Shown: piece by piece, positions 45,739 to 55,035 of the stretch
Position numbering within the stretch: position 1 is the stretch's first letter
How the letters are laid out: each line of letters begins with the position of its first letter
Source: Bacteroidales bacterium
GTDB lineage: Bacteria; Bacteroidota; Bacteroidia; Bacteroidales; UBA932
Reading direction: 5' to 3'
DNA: 64,000 nucleotides
Assembly: GCA_015060335.1 (NCBI GenBank)
Contig: SUYR01000012.1
Location: 18,710 to 82,709, forward strand
Translations under genes and position numbers: made by a program
Notes under the pieces: generated by a model
What the model was told of the DNA's origin: nothing
What the model saw: only the letters and a program-made list of their open reading frames with translations
Databases searched by the model: none

Positions 45739-47520
45739 ATGAAGAATTTTATAAAAATGACATTGGCGACTCTGACAGGACTTCTTCTGTTCGGAATCAT
45801 CGTAACCTTCATAATGGGCGGAATAATCGGCGCAGCATCTATGTTGGGCAAGAAACAGGCTGTAATGCCGGAATCAGCAGTTCTTACAATGGACATGTCC
45901 ACCATCCTCCTCACTGAGCAGACCAAAGAGGCAGACCCACTTACTGCACTGCAGGGCAACGGTATGGAAATAAGTTCGCTCGGAATATATGACGCGATAC
46001 ATGCAATCAACACAGCCGCGGCAGATCCTGCAGTAAAATTCATATACATGAAACCTGATGGGGCGATGGGCGGAATGGCTCAGATTGAAGAGCTCCGTAC
46101 CGCACTCGTACATTTCCGTGAAAGCGGCAAGGCTATTGTCTCATATATCGAGAATCCTACTAATGCAGGCTACTATCTGGCATCAGTTTCCGACAAGATA
46201 TATATGACATCCCTTGACGGCGGCATGAACATGCTCTGCGGCGCATCGTCTCAGATGATATTCCTGAAGGACCTTCTTGATAAGATCGGCGTAAATGTAC
46301 AGCTGATACGTCACGGCAAATACAAGTCTGCCGGAGAAATGTTCATCCGCAACAATCCGAGCAAGGAGAATCTTGAGCAGAACAAGGCCATGGTCACGTC
46401 AATATGGGCCAACTGGGCAGGAGCCATAGCAGAATCACGAGACCTGACAGTCAATGAGTTCAACAGCATGCTCAACAATCTTGAACTAAATTTCCCGGAA
46501 GATTTCGTGGCAAACGGACTTGCAGACGAACTTGTGACACGCGAAGAACTCAACCAGAAGCTATCGACACTGTATGGTACAGCATCTGTTGACGATGTAA
46601 AGTCAATTTCGCTTCAAGATTATGCATCAATCAAGAATCCTTTCACATTTGACGCAAAAGGCAAGGTTGCAGTCATATATGTGGACGGAGATATTGTGGA
46701 CGGAAAAGATGTACAGCAGGTAGCCGGTGACAGATTTGCAAAAATCATATCGAAAGTCAGGAAAGACACCACAATCAAGGCGGCAGTATTGCGCGTCAAT
46801 TCTCCTGGCGGAAGCGTACTTGCATCTGAAAAGATCAAGACAGAGCTTGCTCTGCTGCAGGAAAGGATGCCTGTAGTTGCCTCATACGGAAATTATGCTG
46901 CATCTGGCGGATACTGGATATCTGCAGGCTGTGACAAGATATATACAAATGCAACTACTCTTACAGGATCTATCGGCGTGTTCAGCATGATTCCTGATTT
47001 CAGCGGTACCCTTGAAAAGAAGCTACATGTCAATATTACATCTGTCAATTCAAACGCTCACGGCGATATGTACGACATGATGCGTCCTCTTACAGATTCA
47101 GAAGCCGCATACATGCAGGCATCAGTAGAAAAGATATATGACAAGTTTACAGGACTCGTAGCAGAGGGCAGAGAAATGCCGGTTGCAAGGGTTGATGAGA
47201 TTGCACAGGGACGCGTATGGACCGGATCAGAGGCAATCAATATCAACCTCGCAGACCAGATCGGCACAATCGAAGACGCCATCACTTGGGCTGCAATGTC
47301 CATCGACGGAGTCAGCAGTGTTGACCAGGTAAAGATTGTGGCTTACCCTAAACCACTCACCAGTCTCGATCTCATCCTGCAGAGCCTCGAGGGCACAAAC
47401 GATCAGAATATCCTTGCTGATACTCCTTTCGAGTCTGTAGGTGAAGCATTCGGCAACTGGAATGCATCCGAAAGTGGAAAGGTTTACGCCAGAATGCCAT
47501 ACGAATACATTATCCGATAA
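45739..47520 (+). CDS. sppA: Signal peptide peptidase SppA, 67K type
   Basis: SppA is an inner-membrane serine protease that degrades cleaved signal peptides. The long form is present (593 residues from the ATG at 45739): an N-terminal membrane anchor and two tandem protease-like domains. The Lys of the Ser-Lys dyad is expected in RHGKYKSAGEMF of the first domain and the nucleophile Ser in NYAASGGYWIS of the second, alongside NSPGGSVLASE. The GTG at 45715 is an alternative start. Palindrome copy D begins 5 nt after its stop. Confidence 0.95.
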   Translation: MKNFIKMTLATLTGLLLFGIIVTFIMGGIIGAASMLGKKQAVMPESAVLTMDMSTILLTEQTKEADPLTALQGNGMEISSLGIYDAIHAINTAAADPAVKFIYMKPDGAMGGMAQIEELRTALVHFRESGKAIVSYIENPTNAGYYLASVSDKIYMTSLDGGMNMLCGASSQMIFLKDLLDKIGVNVQLIRHGKYKSAGEMFIRNNPSKENLEQNKAMVTSIWANWAGAIAESRDLTVNEFNSMLNNLELNFPEDFVANGLADELVTREELNQKLSTLYGTASVDDVKSISLQDYASIKNPFTFDAKGKVAVIYVDGDIVDGKDVQQVAGDRFAKIISKVRKDTTIKAAVLRVNSPGGSVLASEKIKTELALLQERMPVVASYGNYAASGGYWISAGCDKIYTNATTLTGSIGVFSMIPDFSGTLEKKLHVNITSVNSNAHGDMYDMMRPLTDSEAAYMQASVEKIYDKFTGLVAEGREMPVARVDEIAQGRVWTGSEAININLADQIGTIEDAITWAAMSIDGVSSVDQVKIVAYPKPLTSLDLILQSLEGTNDQNILADTPFESVGEAFGNWNASESGKVYARMPYEYIIR

Positions 47521-47525
47521 TTCAC

Positions 47526-47633
47526 CCTGTCACTTAACGCGCTATCTATCAGCGTTTTACAGAAAGGCGATTCCCCGGTTTCGGGGAATCGCCTTTCTGT
47601 AAACGCCTGAGTCTGAACGGATTAGGCGACAGG
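47526..47633. repeat. 108-bp palindromic intergenic element, copy D
   Basis: This is the cleanest copy. It starts CCTGTCACTTAAC and ends with the reverse complement of CCTGTCGCCTAATC; the central TTTACAGAAAGGCGATTCCCC and its complement pair across the loop GGTTTC. It sits exactly between the convergent sppA and tilS stops (5 nt and 1 nt away) and could terminate transcription from both sides. Confidence 0.93.
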
Positions 47634-47634
47634 C

Positions 47635-49146
47635 TCAAAGGGAGATACGGATGACCGAACGGGTTGAAGGGGTGACTTTGTAGCGGTCATCAATGCGCAG
47701 GCCGAGGAGGGCGGCAATGTGCTGCTGCTGAGCCAATCCTTCAGTTCGAGTATCCACTATCATTACAGCAGACTCCTTATCCTGTGAATCGTATTTCAGA
47801 TCCGTGAACAGGTCGCTGACCTTTTTCTTTCCTTTCATACCGAGAGGGATAAACCAGTCTCCCTGACGCCATCTGCGGCATACAAACGGAAACTTAAGAA
47901 CGTCCCCATCAAGGATGAGTGTTCCATGTGGCTGCTTGAAAGGCATATCAGGCGTCCAGTCGATGACTTCAACCTGAAACCTTCTGCCATTGAAATTATA
48001 GAATCCATTACCTCGGACCACCATAATCTGGTCATCATTTATTGCCGGAGCATACTCCTTCGGCATGATCCTCAGCATGTCGCGGCTGGTTAGCAGAACA
48101 TAATCCTGAGATTCGAACCGTTTGCCTGACACAGTGCGGTCAGATAGAAGAAGATCTTCTATGGAAGCCAAAGTCTGGGAATTGAAACCATATGGTTCAA
48201 GTATATAATATAGTAGGTATCGCCAATAAGGCATAGCCAAGAGCGCCGGAATATCGACCTGCAGAAGTCTTGATCCGTCCTGTTCCCTGACAACATCCGG
48301 CATATGAGATCGACACCAATCCTCAACAATGGAACCCGCTTCAGAAAAATAACCGATCTCACGATTGAGAGTGCGGACAAATGAAGGATTTATCTTCTCT
48401 AATATAGGGAACACTTCATTACGGATACGGTTACGCTTGTAGTCGGACTCGAAGTTACTGCTGTCATGGCGGTATGGAATACGATGAGCAAGGACGTAGC
48501 CTTCTATCTGTTTTCGTGTAAAGGTCAGTAACGGACGACATACCACTACAGGGACAGCACCAGCAACACCAATCCCGGAGATTTCCGAGATGCCATGAAG
48601 ACCTTTGAGACCGGTGCCGCGAAGAAGATTGAGAAGAAGAGTTTCGGCATTATCGTTGGCATTGTGAGCAACTGACAACGCAACAAATCCATGTTCCCGG
48701 CACAGCTGTTCAAACCAGTCATAACGAAGGTCTCTGGCAGCCATTTCTATGCTGACACCTTTTTCATGGGCATATGCGATAGTATCGAATCTTTTCACGA
48801 ACAGCTGAACGCCGTTACGTTCTGTCCAGTTACGGACCAAGGCTTCGTCACCATCACTTTCATCTCCACGGAGTGAGAAGTTGCAATGGGCGATGGAAAA
48901 AGAGTCTGCACCGAATGACTGGAGAAAGAGGTCTGCCATGCACATGGAGTCCATACCTCCGCTTACTGCCAGAAGGAAGCTGTGAGGAGGGAGATCTCTC
49001 GACTCGCCTGGTTCCCTCGTAATTACAATGGGAGACGGCTCACGTGTAACGACAACGGGAGATGGATCACGTGAAATGACAGTGGAGGCTGACCCGTCGA
49101 TCAGCCTCCTCATTTCTTCTATCTTCTGTGCAAACTGTCTGTTCAT
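47635..49146 (-). CDS. tilS: tRNA(Ile)-lysidine synthetase with repeat-derived N-terminal insert
   Basis: TilS modifies C34 of tRNA-Ile(CAU) to lysidine with ATP and lysine, so that AUA is read as Ile. The N-type ATP PP-loop is AVSGGMDSMCMADLF (SGGMDS at 62-67). In most homologues this motif lies about 15-30 residues from the start; here about 35 extra residues (20-54) contain three degenerate repeats, TVISRDPSP, VVVTREPSP and IVITREPGESRDLPP, encoded by REP-like DNA at 48985-49089. The rest is complete at 503 residues. It overlaps the DUF3078 gene by 1 nt. Confidence 0.94.
   Translation of the reverse strand: MNRQFAQKIEEMRRLIDGSASTVISRDPSPVVVTREPSPIVITREPGESRDLPPHSFLLAVSGGMDSMCMADLFLQSFGADSFSIAHCNFSLRGDESDGDEALVRNWTERNGVQLFVKRFDTIAYAHEKGVSIEMAARDLRYDWFEQLCREHGFVALSVAHNANDNAETLLLNLLRGTGLKGLHGISEISGIGVAGAVPVVVCRPLLTFTRKQIEGYVLAHRIPYRHDSSNFESDYKRNRIRNEVFPILEKINPSFVRTLNREIGYFSEAGSIVEDWCRSHMPDVVREQDGSRLLQVDIPALLAMPYWRYLLYYILEPYGFNSQTLASIEDLLLSDRTVSGKRFESQDYVLLTSRDMLRIMPKEYAPAINDDQIMVVRGNGFYNFNGRRFQVEVIDWTPDMPFKQPHGTLILDGDVLKFPFVCRRWRQGDWFIPLGMKGKKKVSDLFTDLKYDSQDKESAVMIVDTRTEGLAQQQHIAALLGLRIDDRYKVTPSTRSVIRISL
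48985..49089 (-). repeat. Three tandem REP-like units inside tilS
   Basis: On the minus strand the units read GTCATTTCACGTGATCC then ATCTCCC; GTCGTTACACGTGAGCC then GTCTCCC; and a longer third, GTAATTACGAGGGAACC to GATCTCCC. All share a GTCAT-type start and an ATCTCCC end, a pattern also seen in the intergenic REP at 50381-50408. Unit length is 27 nt for the first two, so the reading frame is kept. Confidence 0.65.
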
Positions 49147-50363
49147 TATTTCTTGCTTGCAATGGTATAGGTAAATCCGAATGCAAGGGACTCCTTGAAC
49201 TGCACACGCGGCTTCGGATTGTTACCTTCCTTATCAGGAATCATGATAGAGTCATCATAGATAAGGTTGGTAGTGATTGTAAATGAGAAGTATTTTGCCA
49301 CTTTCCAGTCAATACGGTTATCCCAGTTGACACGAGGGACATACCACTTCTGTCCTGGTACTCTTCCTGCCAGATAGTCAAAGAAAAGGACTACCTGAGT
49401 ACTGTATGAGAAGTTATTGTTGATATTCACCTTTGCATCAGCCTTGATCTGGGCACCGAACTCAAATTTTGCAGAACGGTAAGCGGCACCGGAATTGACA
49501 TCTGCAAGATATGAAGCATATTTCTTCTGAGCATCATCCAGAGGCGTTCCGTTTTCAACTGCCTGGTTATACCCGTTGATGAAATCCTCAGTAAGTCCCT
49601 CCTTATATTTCTCGACAGTTTTCTTGAGTCCCATAGAGTAACGGCTTCTCAGCTCATCCTTTCTCACAATTACAAAACCTCCTGTGAGAGGGGCGATGTT
49701 GAAAGTCAGCCACTTGGTCGGGATGAAATCAATACCGAGCGCGAGATTTGTATATGCCGGAGCGAGGAAATCAGATTTCAGCACGCGCGCACCTTTCCAC
49801 AGGTCAACCTGATGATTGCGGTCAAGCTGATCCAGCTTTGTTCCCTCCGGAACGGGTGTACCATCCGGATACTGAGTAGGCACAGCCGGCGTCTTATAAT
49901 CATATCCTGATGAGAACTGTGACCTGAAATCATAGTTGGCAGAGAAGTACAGATACTTTGATGAAGGAGCCTTGTATCCCCACTTGCTCTCCAGATAGAT
50001 ACGGTCAGTGTTCTTCTGAAGAATAGGCTTTGAAGATGCGTAAAGGAAACCGTAATCAAGCTGAAGACGATTGTTCCAGAACATATCGCCCTTCTTCCAG
50101 TTGGCATTTCCATCAATGAAAGCAGCGAGAGAGAGAGTATTGTCACCACCGGCAGCCCAGTTGGTCAGGGATGTCTGGCCCACATTTATCTGAGTCTTCA
50201 AAGATGAAGTCCAATAATTAGGTTTTACAACCTGCTGAGCTGTTTCAGGTGCAGATGTCACAGCCTTCGCAGCTTCTGCAGCCGCCTTCTGGGCATCTGA
50301 TGTCTGAGCGAATGCGCCGAAACATGTCATTGCAGCGAGGATTGTCAGAAAAAGTTTTCTCAT
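49146..50363 (-). CDS. DUF3078 domain-containing exported protein
   Basis: The 405-residue protein has a signal peptide ending GAFAQ, a short Ala-rich helical linker, then a beta-rich domain with alternating aromatic strands (WTSSLKTQINVGQTSLTNWA, FWNNRLQLDYGFLYAS). This is the DUF3078 pattern of Bacteroidota, thought to be an outer-membrane barrel; the last residues (SLAFGFTYTIASKK) fit a closing strand. Function is unknown. It overlaps tilS by 1 nt and follows proS after a 67-nt gap holding a REP element. Confidence 0.85.
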   Translation of the reverse strand: MRKLFLTILAAMTCFGAFAQTSDAQKAAAEAAKAVTSAPETAQQVVKPNYWTSSLKTQINVGQTSLTNWAAGGDNTLSLAAFIDGNANWKKGDMFWNNRLQLDYGFLYASSKPILQKNTDRIYLESKWGYKAPSSKYLYFSANYDFRSQFSSGYDYKTPAVPTQYPDGTPVPEGTKLDQLDRNHQVDLWKGARVLKSDFLAPAYTNLALGIDFIPTKWLTFNIAPLTGGFVIVRKDELRSRYSMGLKKTVEKYKEGLTEDFINGYNQAVENGTPLDDAQKKYASYLADVNSGAAYRSAKFEFGAQIKADAKVNINNNFSYSTQVVLFFDYLAGRVPGQKWYVPRVNWDNRIDWKVAKYFSFTITTNLIYDDSIMIPDKEGNNPKPRVQFKESLAFGFTYTIASKK

Positions 50364-50380
50364 GTTTGTTCTTTAGTTTT

Positions 50381-50408
50381 GAGATCCCCGATCAGGTCGG
50401 GGATGACG
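50381..50408. repeat. REP-like palindrome between proS and the DUF3078 gene
   Basis: ATCCCCGA (50384-50391) and TCGGGGAT (50397-50404) form an 8-bp stem with loop TCAGG, in the frame GAG...GATGACG. A partial second copy (CATCGGGATGACGGG) lies at 50415-50429, ending at the proS stop. The minus strand has the GTCATCCCCGA...ATCTC form of Bacteroidales REP-type repeats. Confidence 0.75.
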
Positions 50409-50430
50409 ATTAAACATCGGGATGACGGGA

Positions 50431-51912
50431 TTAATATGAAATTGCAAAAAGTACACGACGGCTCGACGGTTTGCCCGAATAGATACAGGTGCCTTCTTCC
50501 TCGCATACTGCACTGTCAACAGGGATACAACGGATTGTAGCCTTTGTCTCTTCCTTGATCTTCTCTTCTGTCTCAGGTGTACCGTCCCAGTGACAGAGAA
50601 GGAATCCGCCCTTGGTGATCTCTTCCTTAAACTCTTCCCATGTGTCCACCTTGCGGATGCTTTCGTCACGGAACTTGAGGGCCTTGGCGTAGATATTTGC
50701 CTGAATATCATCAAGAAGAGCAGCAATCACGTCAGCAATACCTTCCTGAGAATGTGATGATTTCTCACATGTATCGCGGCGCGCAAGCTCTACTGTACCG
50801 TTTTCAAGGTCACGTCCACCCATTGCCAGACGTACAGGCACACCCTTGAGTTCCCACTCAGCGAACTTGAATCCAGGACGGAGAGTATCACGATTGTCGA
50901 TCTTGACGCTGATACCCTTTGCCTCAAGTTCTTTCTTGAATGCCTCCATCTTGTCAAGGATTGCATTGTTGACAGTTTCATCCTTTCCTGTAATAGGTAC
51001 CATCACCACCTGAATAGGGGCAAGCTTAGGAGGAAGGACAAGACCGTTGTCATCTCCGTGAGCCATGATCAGAGCACCCATCAGACGTGTAGAAACACCC
51101 CATGAAGTAGCCCATACATATTCCTGTTTGCCTTCCTTGTTTGTAAACTGCACGTCAAATGCCTTGGCGAAGTTCTGACCGAGGAAGTGAGATGTACCTG
51201 CCTGCAGAGCCTTTCCATCCTGCATGAGAGCCTCGATTGTCATTGTATCGAGGGCACCGGCAAATCGCTCATTCGGGCTCTTGTGTCCCACAACCACAGG
51301 AACGCCCATATAATTACGGGCAAAATCTGCATATACATTCACCATCTTCATTGTCTCTTCCTCTGCCTCCTGACGTGTAGCATGTGCAGTATGGCCTTCC
51401 TGCCAGAGGAATTCCGCGGTACGGAGGAAAAGTCGGGTACGCATTTCCCAGCGGACAACATTCGCCCACTGGTTGCAGAGAATAGGAAGGTCTCTCCATG
51501 ATGTAACCCAGTTTTTGTATGTATTCCAGATGATTGTCTCCGAAGTAGGTCTTACGATAAGTTCCTCTTCCAGCTTGGCAGACGGGTCCACAACCACTCC
51601 GTTACCGTTCGGATCAGCCATAAGCCTATGATGTGTAACCACCGCACACTCCTTAGCGAATCCTTCCACATGCTCTGCCTCGCGGCTCAGAAAAGACTTA
51701 GGAATAAAAAGTGGGAAATATGCATTCTGATGCCCTGTTTCCTTGAACATCTTGTCAAGTACATCCTGCATCTTTTCCCAAATCGCATATCCGTATGGCT
51801 TGATGACCATACAACCTCTGACAGCTGAGCGCTCTGCCAGATCTGCCTTTACTACAAGATTGTCATACCATTGAGAGTAATTATCTGACCTCTTGGTTAC
51901 TTCTTTTGCCAT
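50431..51912 (-). CDS. proS: Prolyl-tRNA synthetase, short archaeal/eukaryotic-like type
   Basis: This class II synthetase charges tRNA-Pro. At 493 residues it lacks the editing insertion of E. coli ProS and has the features of the eukaryote/archaeon-like group: [16 protein letters not shown] (motif 2 region), [15 protein letters not shown] and the C-terminal zinc-binding-like domain that ends in a Tyr (FAISY). This type is usual in Bacteroidota. The leader at 51913-52063 contains a terminator-like hairpin. It is followed by the DUF3078 and tilS genes. Confidence 0.96.
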   Translation of the reverse strand: MAKEVTKRSDNYSQWYDNLVVKADLAERSAVRGCMVIKPYGYAIWEKMQDVLDKMFKETGHQNAYFPLFIPKSFLSREAEHVEGFAKECAVVTHHRLMADPNGNGVVVDPSAKLEEELIVRPTSETIIWNTYKNWVTSWRDLPILCNQWANVVRWEMRTRLFLRTAEFLWQEGHTAHATRQEAEEETMKMVNVYADFARNYMGVPVVVGHKSPNERFAGALDTMTIEALMQDGKALQAGTSHFLGQNFAKAFDVQFTNKEGKQEYVWATSWGVSTRLMGALIMAHGDDNGLVLPPKLAPIQVVMVPITGKDETVNNAILDKMEAFKKELEAKGISVKIDNRDTLRPGFKFAEWELKGVPVRLAMGGRDLENGTVELARRDTCEKSSHSQEGIADVIAALLDDIQANIYAKALKFRDESIRKVDTWEEFKEEITKGGFLLCHWDGTPETEEKIKEETKATIRCIPVDSAVCEEEGTCIYSGKPSSRRVLFAISY

Positions 51913-51948
51913 CTTATTGCTGTTTTTAAAAATTTATTCTTATAATTG

Positions 51949-51972
51949 TAAAAATCGGTAAACTTTACCGAT
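51949..51972 (-). terminator. Terminator-like hairpin in the proS leader (possible attenuator)
   Basis: ATCGGTAAA and TTTACCGAT form a 19-bp near-perfect palindrome (51954-51972) with a 1-3 nt loop. On the minus strand it is followed by TTTTT (51954-51950), so it resembles an intrinsic terminator before proS. A short loop makes it weaker than normal. The same palindrome could instead be a protein operator. Confidence 0.4.
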
Positions 51973-52096
51973 GCCTGCTTGTCTAACTGACAGATTGCAG
52001 ACGATGTCGGAAAGGCTTCCGTTCCGGTGCAATTATTGCAGTTCACAACAGGTTGCGAAGTTACGAAATTATTATAAATAAATAAGGAGAATGACA

Positions 52097-53299
52097 ATGA
52101 AAAAGACTTCAATGCTACTTATTATGGCAGCTGTGATGCTCTCTTCATGTGGAACTATTGCAAATTGGGGATCTGCCGACAATGGACAGAGGTTTCAGGA
52201 CGGCATATACAGCAGCTCTCCGTCCTTCCGTTCAAAGGAGGAAAAGGAAGCATCAAAATCAGAAACAGAAGCTCTTGTCAACAAGACAAAAGAATCCCCT
52301 ATCTACCTTTTCGGGGACAAGAAGGACACCATCATGATACCGGAAAACTTCTCGGCAAGAATCCAGTACGACCAGAAGGTCGGCGGAACAGTCGTGACAG
52401 TGGGAGAAAACCCATACGACTGGAGATGGGACCTTGAAAACAGATATGGATATTACTATGGTCCTTACAGTCTGGGAGCATCATGGTACTGGAGCAGACA
52501 CTATAGTCCGTTCTGGAGTCCATACTGGAATTCCTGGAGCTACAGTCCATGGAGATATTACGGATATTACGATCCATGGTACTGCGGCGGATTCTATAAT
52601 CCTTGGTATTACGGAGGATTTTATGACCCGTGGTACTACGGCGGTTACTGGGGCGGATATTGGGGCGGATATTGGGGCTGGCATGACCCGTGGCATCATT
52701 ACCATCATCACGGATGGTATGATCCTCATTACCACGGACCTTCTCATATAGTAGGAAAGCCTCATCACGAAAACAGATATTATGGTCTTCGTTCAAATAC
52801 TGAAAGGAATGCCATTACAGCCGGAAATACAGGAAGAAACACGATCAGGACAGCCGGGGGCACAATAAGAGGCGGAGCAAGTGTCGGCAACACAGTCAGC
52901 CGTGCATCCAGTGCCGTACGCAGAAGCGGAGGAACGGTTTCTCGTCCTGCAACGGCTACAAGGCCATCCTCGGGATCCGGAGTATCTGCAGCCAAGAGCA
53001 CGACAATGACACGTTCATCAGCAAGCGCGAACTACCGCAGACCTGCAGCATCATCGACATCTTCGCAGGGAACGGATGTGCGTCAGGGATATAGCAGAAG
53101 TTCATCATACGGAAACAGTTCTTCGTCATACAACAGAAGTTCTTCTTCTGACTATAACAGAAACAGTTCAAGCTACAGCAGAGGTGGAAGTTCTTCATCA
53201 AGCTACAGCAGAAGTTCGTCCGGAAGTTCGGGATACAGCAGAAGTTCTTCAGGGAGCTCAAGCTACAGCAGAGGTTCATCAGGAAGCTACAGAAGATAA
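52097..53299 (+). CDS. Lipoprotein with Tyr/Trp/Gly-rich and Ser/Arg-rich low-complexity regions
   Basis: This 400-residue protein has a signal peptide with the lipobox LSSC (Cys at about residue 18). Residues about 115-215 are mostly Tyr, Trp, Gly, Pro and His in imperfect repeats such as DPWYYGGYWGGYWG and HDPWHHYHHHGW. Residues about 230-400 are Ser/Arg/Tyr/Gly-rich with repeated YSRSSSGSS-type units. Such regions are usually disordered or adhesive. I do not recognise a family. The AAGGAGA at 52083-52089 lies 7 nt before the ATG at 52097, which is why I prefer it to the ATG at 52091. Confidence 0.72.
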   Translation: MKKTSMLLIMAAVMLSSCGTIANWGSADNGQRFQDGIYSSSPSFRSKEEKEASKSETEALVNKTKESPIYLFGDKKDTIMIPENFSARIQYDQKVGGTVVTVGENPYDWRWDLENRYGYYYGPYSLGASWYWSRHYSPFWSPYWNSWSYSPWRYYGYYDPWYCGGFYNPWYYGGFYDPWYYGGYWGGYWGGYWGWHDPWHHYHHHGWYDPHYHGPSHIVGKPHHENRYYGLRSNTERNAITAGNTGRNTIRTAGGTIRGGASVGNTVSRASSAVRRSGGTVSRPATATRPSSGSGVSAAKSTTMTRSSASANYRRPAASSTSSQGTDVRQGYSRSSSYGNSSSSYNRSSSSDYNRNSSSYSRGGSSSSSYSRSSSGSSGYSRSSSGSSSYSRGSSGSYRR

Positions 53300-53338
53300 A
53301 TACAGACAAAGAGAACAAACTTATAAAACACTGACAAT

Positions 53339-55033
53339 ATGAAAAGGACAGCATTAACTATTCTGCTATCAGTCATGACCATTGCCTCGGCATCAGCCCA
53401 GTCGGCATATGACGCATGGCTGCTGAGCGAGAACAATTATGAGGGGACAGCACGATCAGTAGCGATGGGCAATGCCTTCACCGCACTTGGAGGAGATCTT
53501 GGAGCTGTCAGCATCAATCCGGCAGGAAGCGCTGTGGCTGGCTACTCCCAGTTCACACTGACTCCGTCACTCACATTCTCCACAAACATAGCCTCCGGAG
53601 CCCCGTTTGACAACAATCCGGCGCCATATTTCCAGAACAAGACCAAGAGTCGAATGACTGATCTTGGACTTTCAAACCTGGGATTTTCATTCAACTTTGA
53701 CACAGGAAGGAAAACAGGACTCAAGTCATTTACCTTCGGTTTTATAATAAACAGGTCGAACAGCTGGTTAGAGGACATGTACGCATCGGGCACAAACCGG
53801 GAGACCAGCTTTCTTGCCGCCGCAGCAGCAGATGCACAGGCCGAGCTTGAGTGGATGAACAATAACAAGGCTCCTAACGAAGCCGATTTCACAAGCAGCG
53901 ATTTTCTCTCCAGCGACGCCTTCGACTACATGAACTGGAAGGATGTGGTAGGATATCGCAGCGGTATGTTTTCAGCTATAGACGCAGATGGAAAGAAATT
54001 TGCCGGAGCTACGGAAATCGTCTATGACGGGGGTGAGCATATGCTTGCAGGCGAAGTTAACCAGGCATATGGAAAAATGACGTCCGGCAACAAGAACGAA
54101 TACCTCTTCAATTTCGGAGGGAACATATCTGACTTTGTATATGTAGGTTTCAACCTTGGTATCAACACCCTCAACTACGATTACAGCTATTATTTCAAGG
54201 AAAGCGCTGTAAATGCAGAGAACTTCGAGAACGTGTTTGTCGACCAGCAGGGAGTCGAACACATCACATACTTCGATAGAGCGAAATACCAATATGACTA
54301 CAATGTTGATGGTACCGGTGTATTTGCAAAACTGGGAGTAATCGTAACACCAGGGAACGGACTGCGATTCGGTGCAGCTATCCAGACTCCGACCTCCACC
54401 ACAATCAAGGAAAGCTGGCAGGAAGGTGCTGAGACCCGTTTTACAGACAGTTCGTTCAACGGAGAATCAGAAAGCGACAAAGGGAATGCAGGGTATAGAT
54501 TCAATGCTCCTTGGAGAGCCAATTTCGGAATAGCATACACTTTGGGCAAGCTTGCAGTAATCAGTGCAGACTACGAAATTGCTGATTACAGAAGCATGAA
54601 ATATAAATTCGACAGACACGAATCTGCAGATAGCGACATAGAATATTTTGAATCTCTGAACGACGACATCAGGAACCGCTACGGAGCGGCCCATTATCTG
54701 AGGGCAGGCCTGGAAATCAAGCCACTGAGCAGCCTGGCTGTAAGATGCGGATATAATCTTGCGTCCTCTGCCCTGATAAAGGAATATGACCCTCAGACAG
54801 ACGAATATTTCAGCATGGACAGGATTCTGCGCCACAATATCGCATTCGGACTGGGATATAGTTCAAAAAAGTCATTCTTTGCAGACCTCGCATGCAGATA
54901 TTCGCTTCCTGAAAACGAATACATCATTCCTTATTCAGACTACCTTGCTTCAGTAAACGGAGCACTGCCGCCTGAAATCCTCAACAGACATTCCAACTGG
55001 AAAGTCCTGCTGACATTGGGATGGAGATTCTAA
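53339..55033 (+). CDS. OmpP1/FadL-family outer membrane protein
   Basis: The 564-residue protein has a signal peptide ending ASAQS and a conserved start YEGTARSVAMGNAFTALGGD followed by GAVSINPAGSAV, the hallmark of Bacteroidota OmpP1/FadL/TodX-like porins for hydrophobic compounds. The remainder is beta-strand-rich, ending in Phe (LTLGWRF) as expected of a barrel. It lies 39 nt after the low-complexity lipoprotein gene on the same strand and may be co-transcribed. It converges with wbqC at a distance of 2 nt. Confidence 0.85.
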   Translation: MKRTALTILLSVMTIASASAQSAYDAWLLSENNYEGTARSVAMGNAFTALGGDLGAVSINPAGSAVAGYSQFTLTPSLTFSTNIASGAPFDNNPAPYFQNKTKSRMTDLGLSNLGFSFNFDTGRKTGLKSFTFGFIINRSNSWLEDMYASGTNRETSFLAAAAADAQAELEWMNNNKAPNEADFTSSDFLSSDAFDYMNWKDVVGYRSGMFSAIDADGKKFAGATEIVYDGGEHMLAGEVNQAYGKMTSGNKNEYLFNFGGNISDFVYVGFNLGINTLNYDYSYYFKESAVNAENFENVFVDQQGVEHITYFDRAKYQYDYNVDGTGVFAKLGVIVTPGNGLRFGAAIQTPTSTTIKESWQEGAETRFTDSSFNGESESDKGNAGYRFNAPWRANFGIAYTLGKLAVISADYEIADYRSMKYKFDRHESADSDIEYFESLNDDIRNRYGAAHYLRAGLEIKPLSSLAVRCGYNLASSALIKEYDPQTDEYFSMDRILRHNIAFGLGYSSKKSFFADLACRYSLPENEYIIPYSDYLASVNGALPPEILNRHSNWKVLLTLGWRF

Positions 55034-55035
55034 GA

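Noticed and set aside
51897..52112. A 71-codon minus-strand frame covering the proS leader, with two CxxC-like groups
   Set aside because: It ends inside the proS start region, lacks a ribosome-binding site and has AT-biased C-terminal codons. Most of it is explained by leader hairpins, so I do not call it a gene.
52560..52700. Tandem DNA repeat in the Tyr/Gly-rich part of the lipoprotein gene
   Set aside because: The units are codon-level and imperfect; they are better described as protein low complexity than as a DNA satellite.
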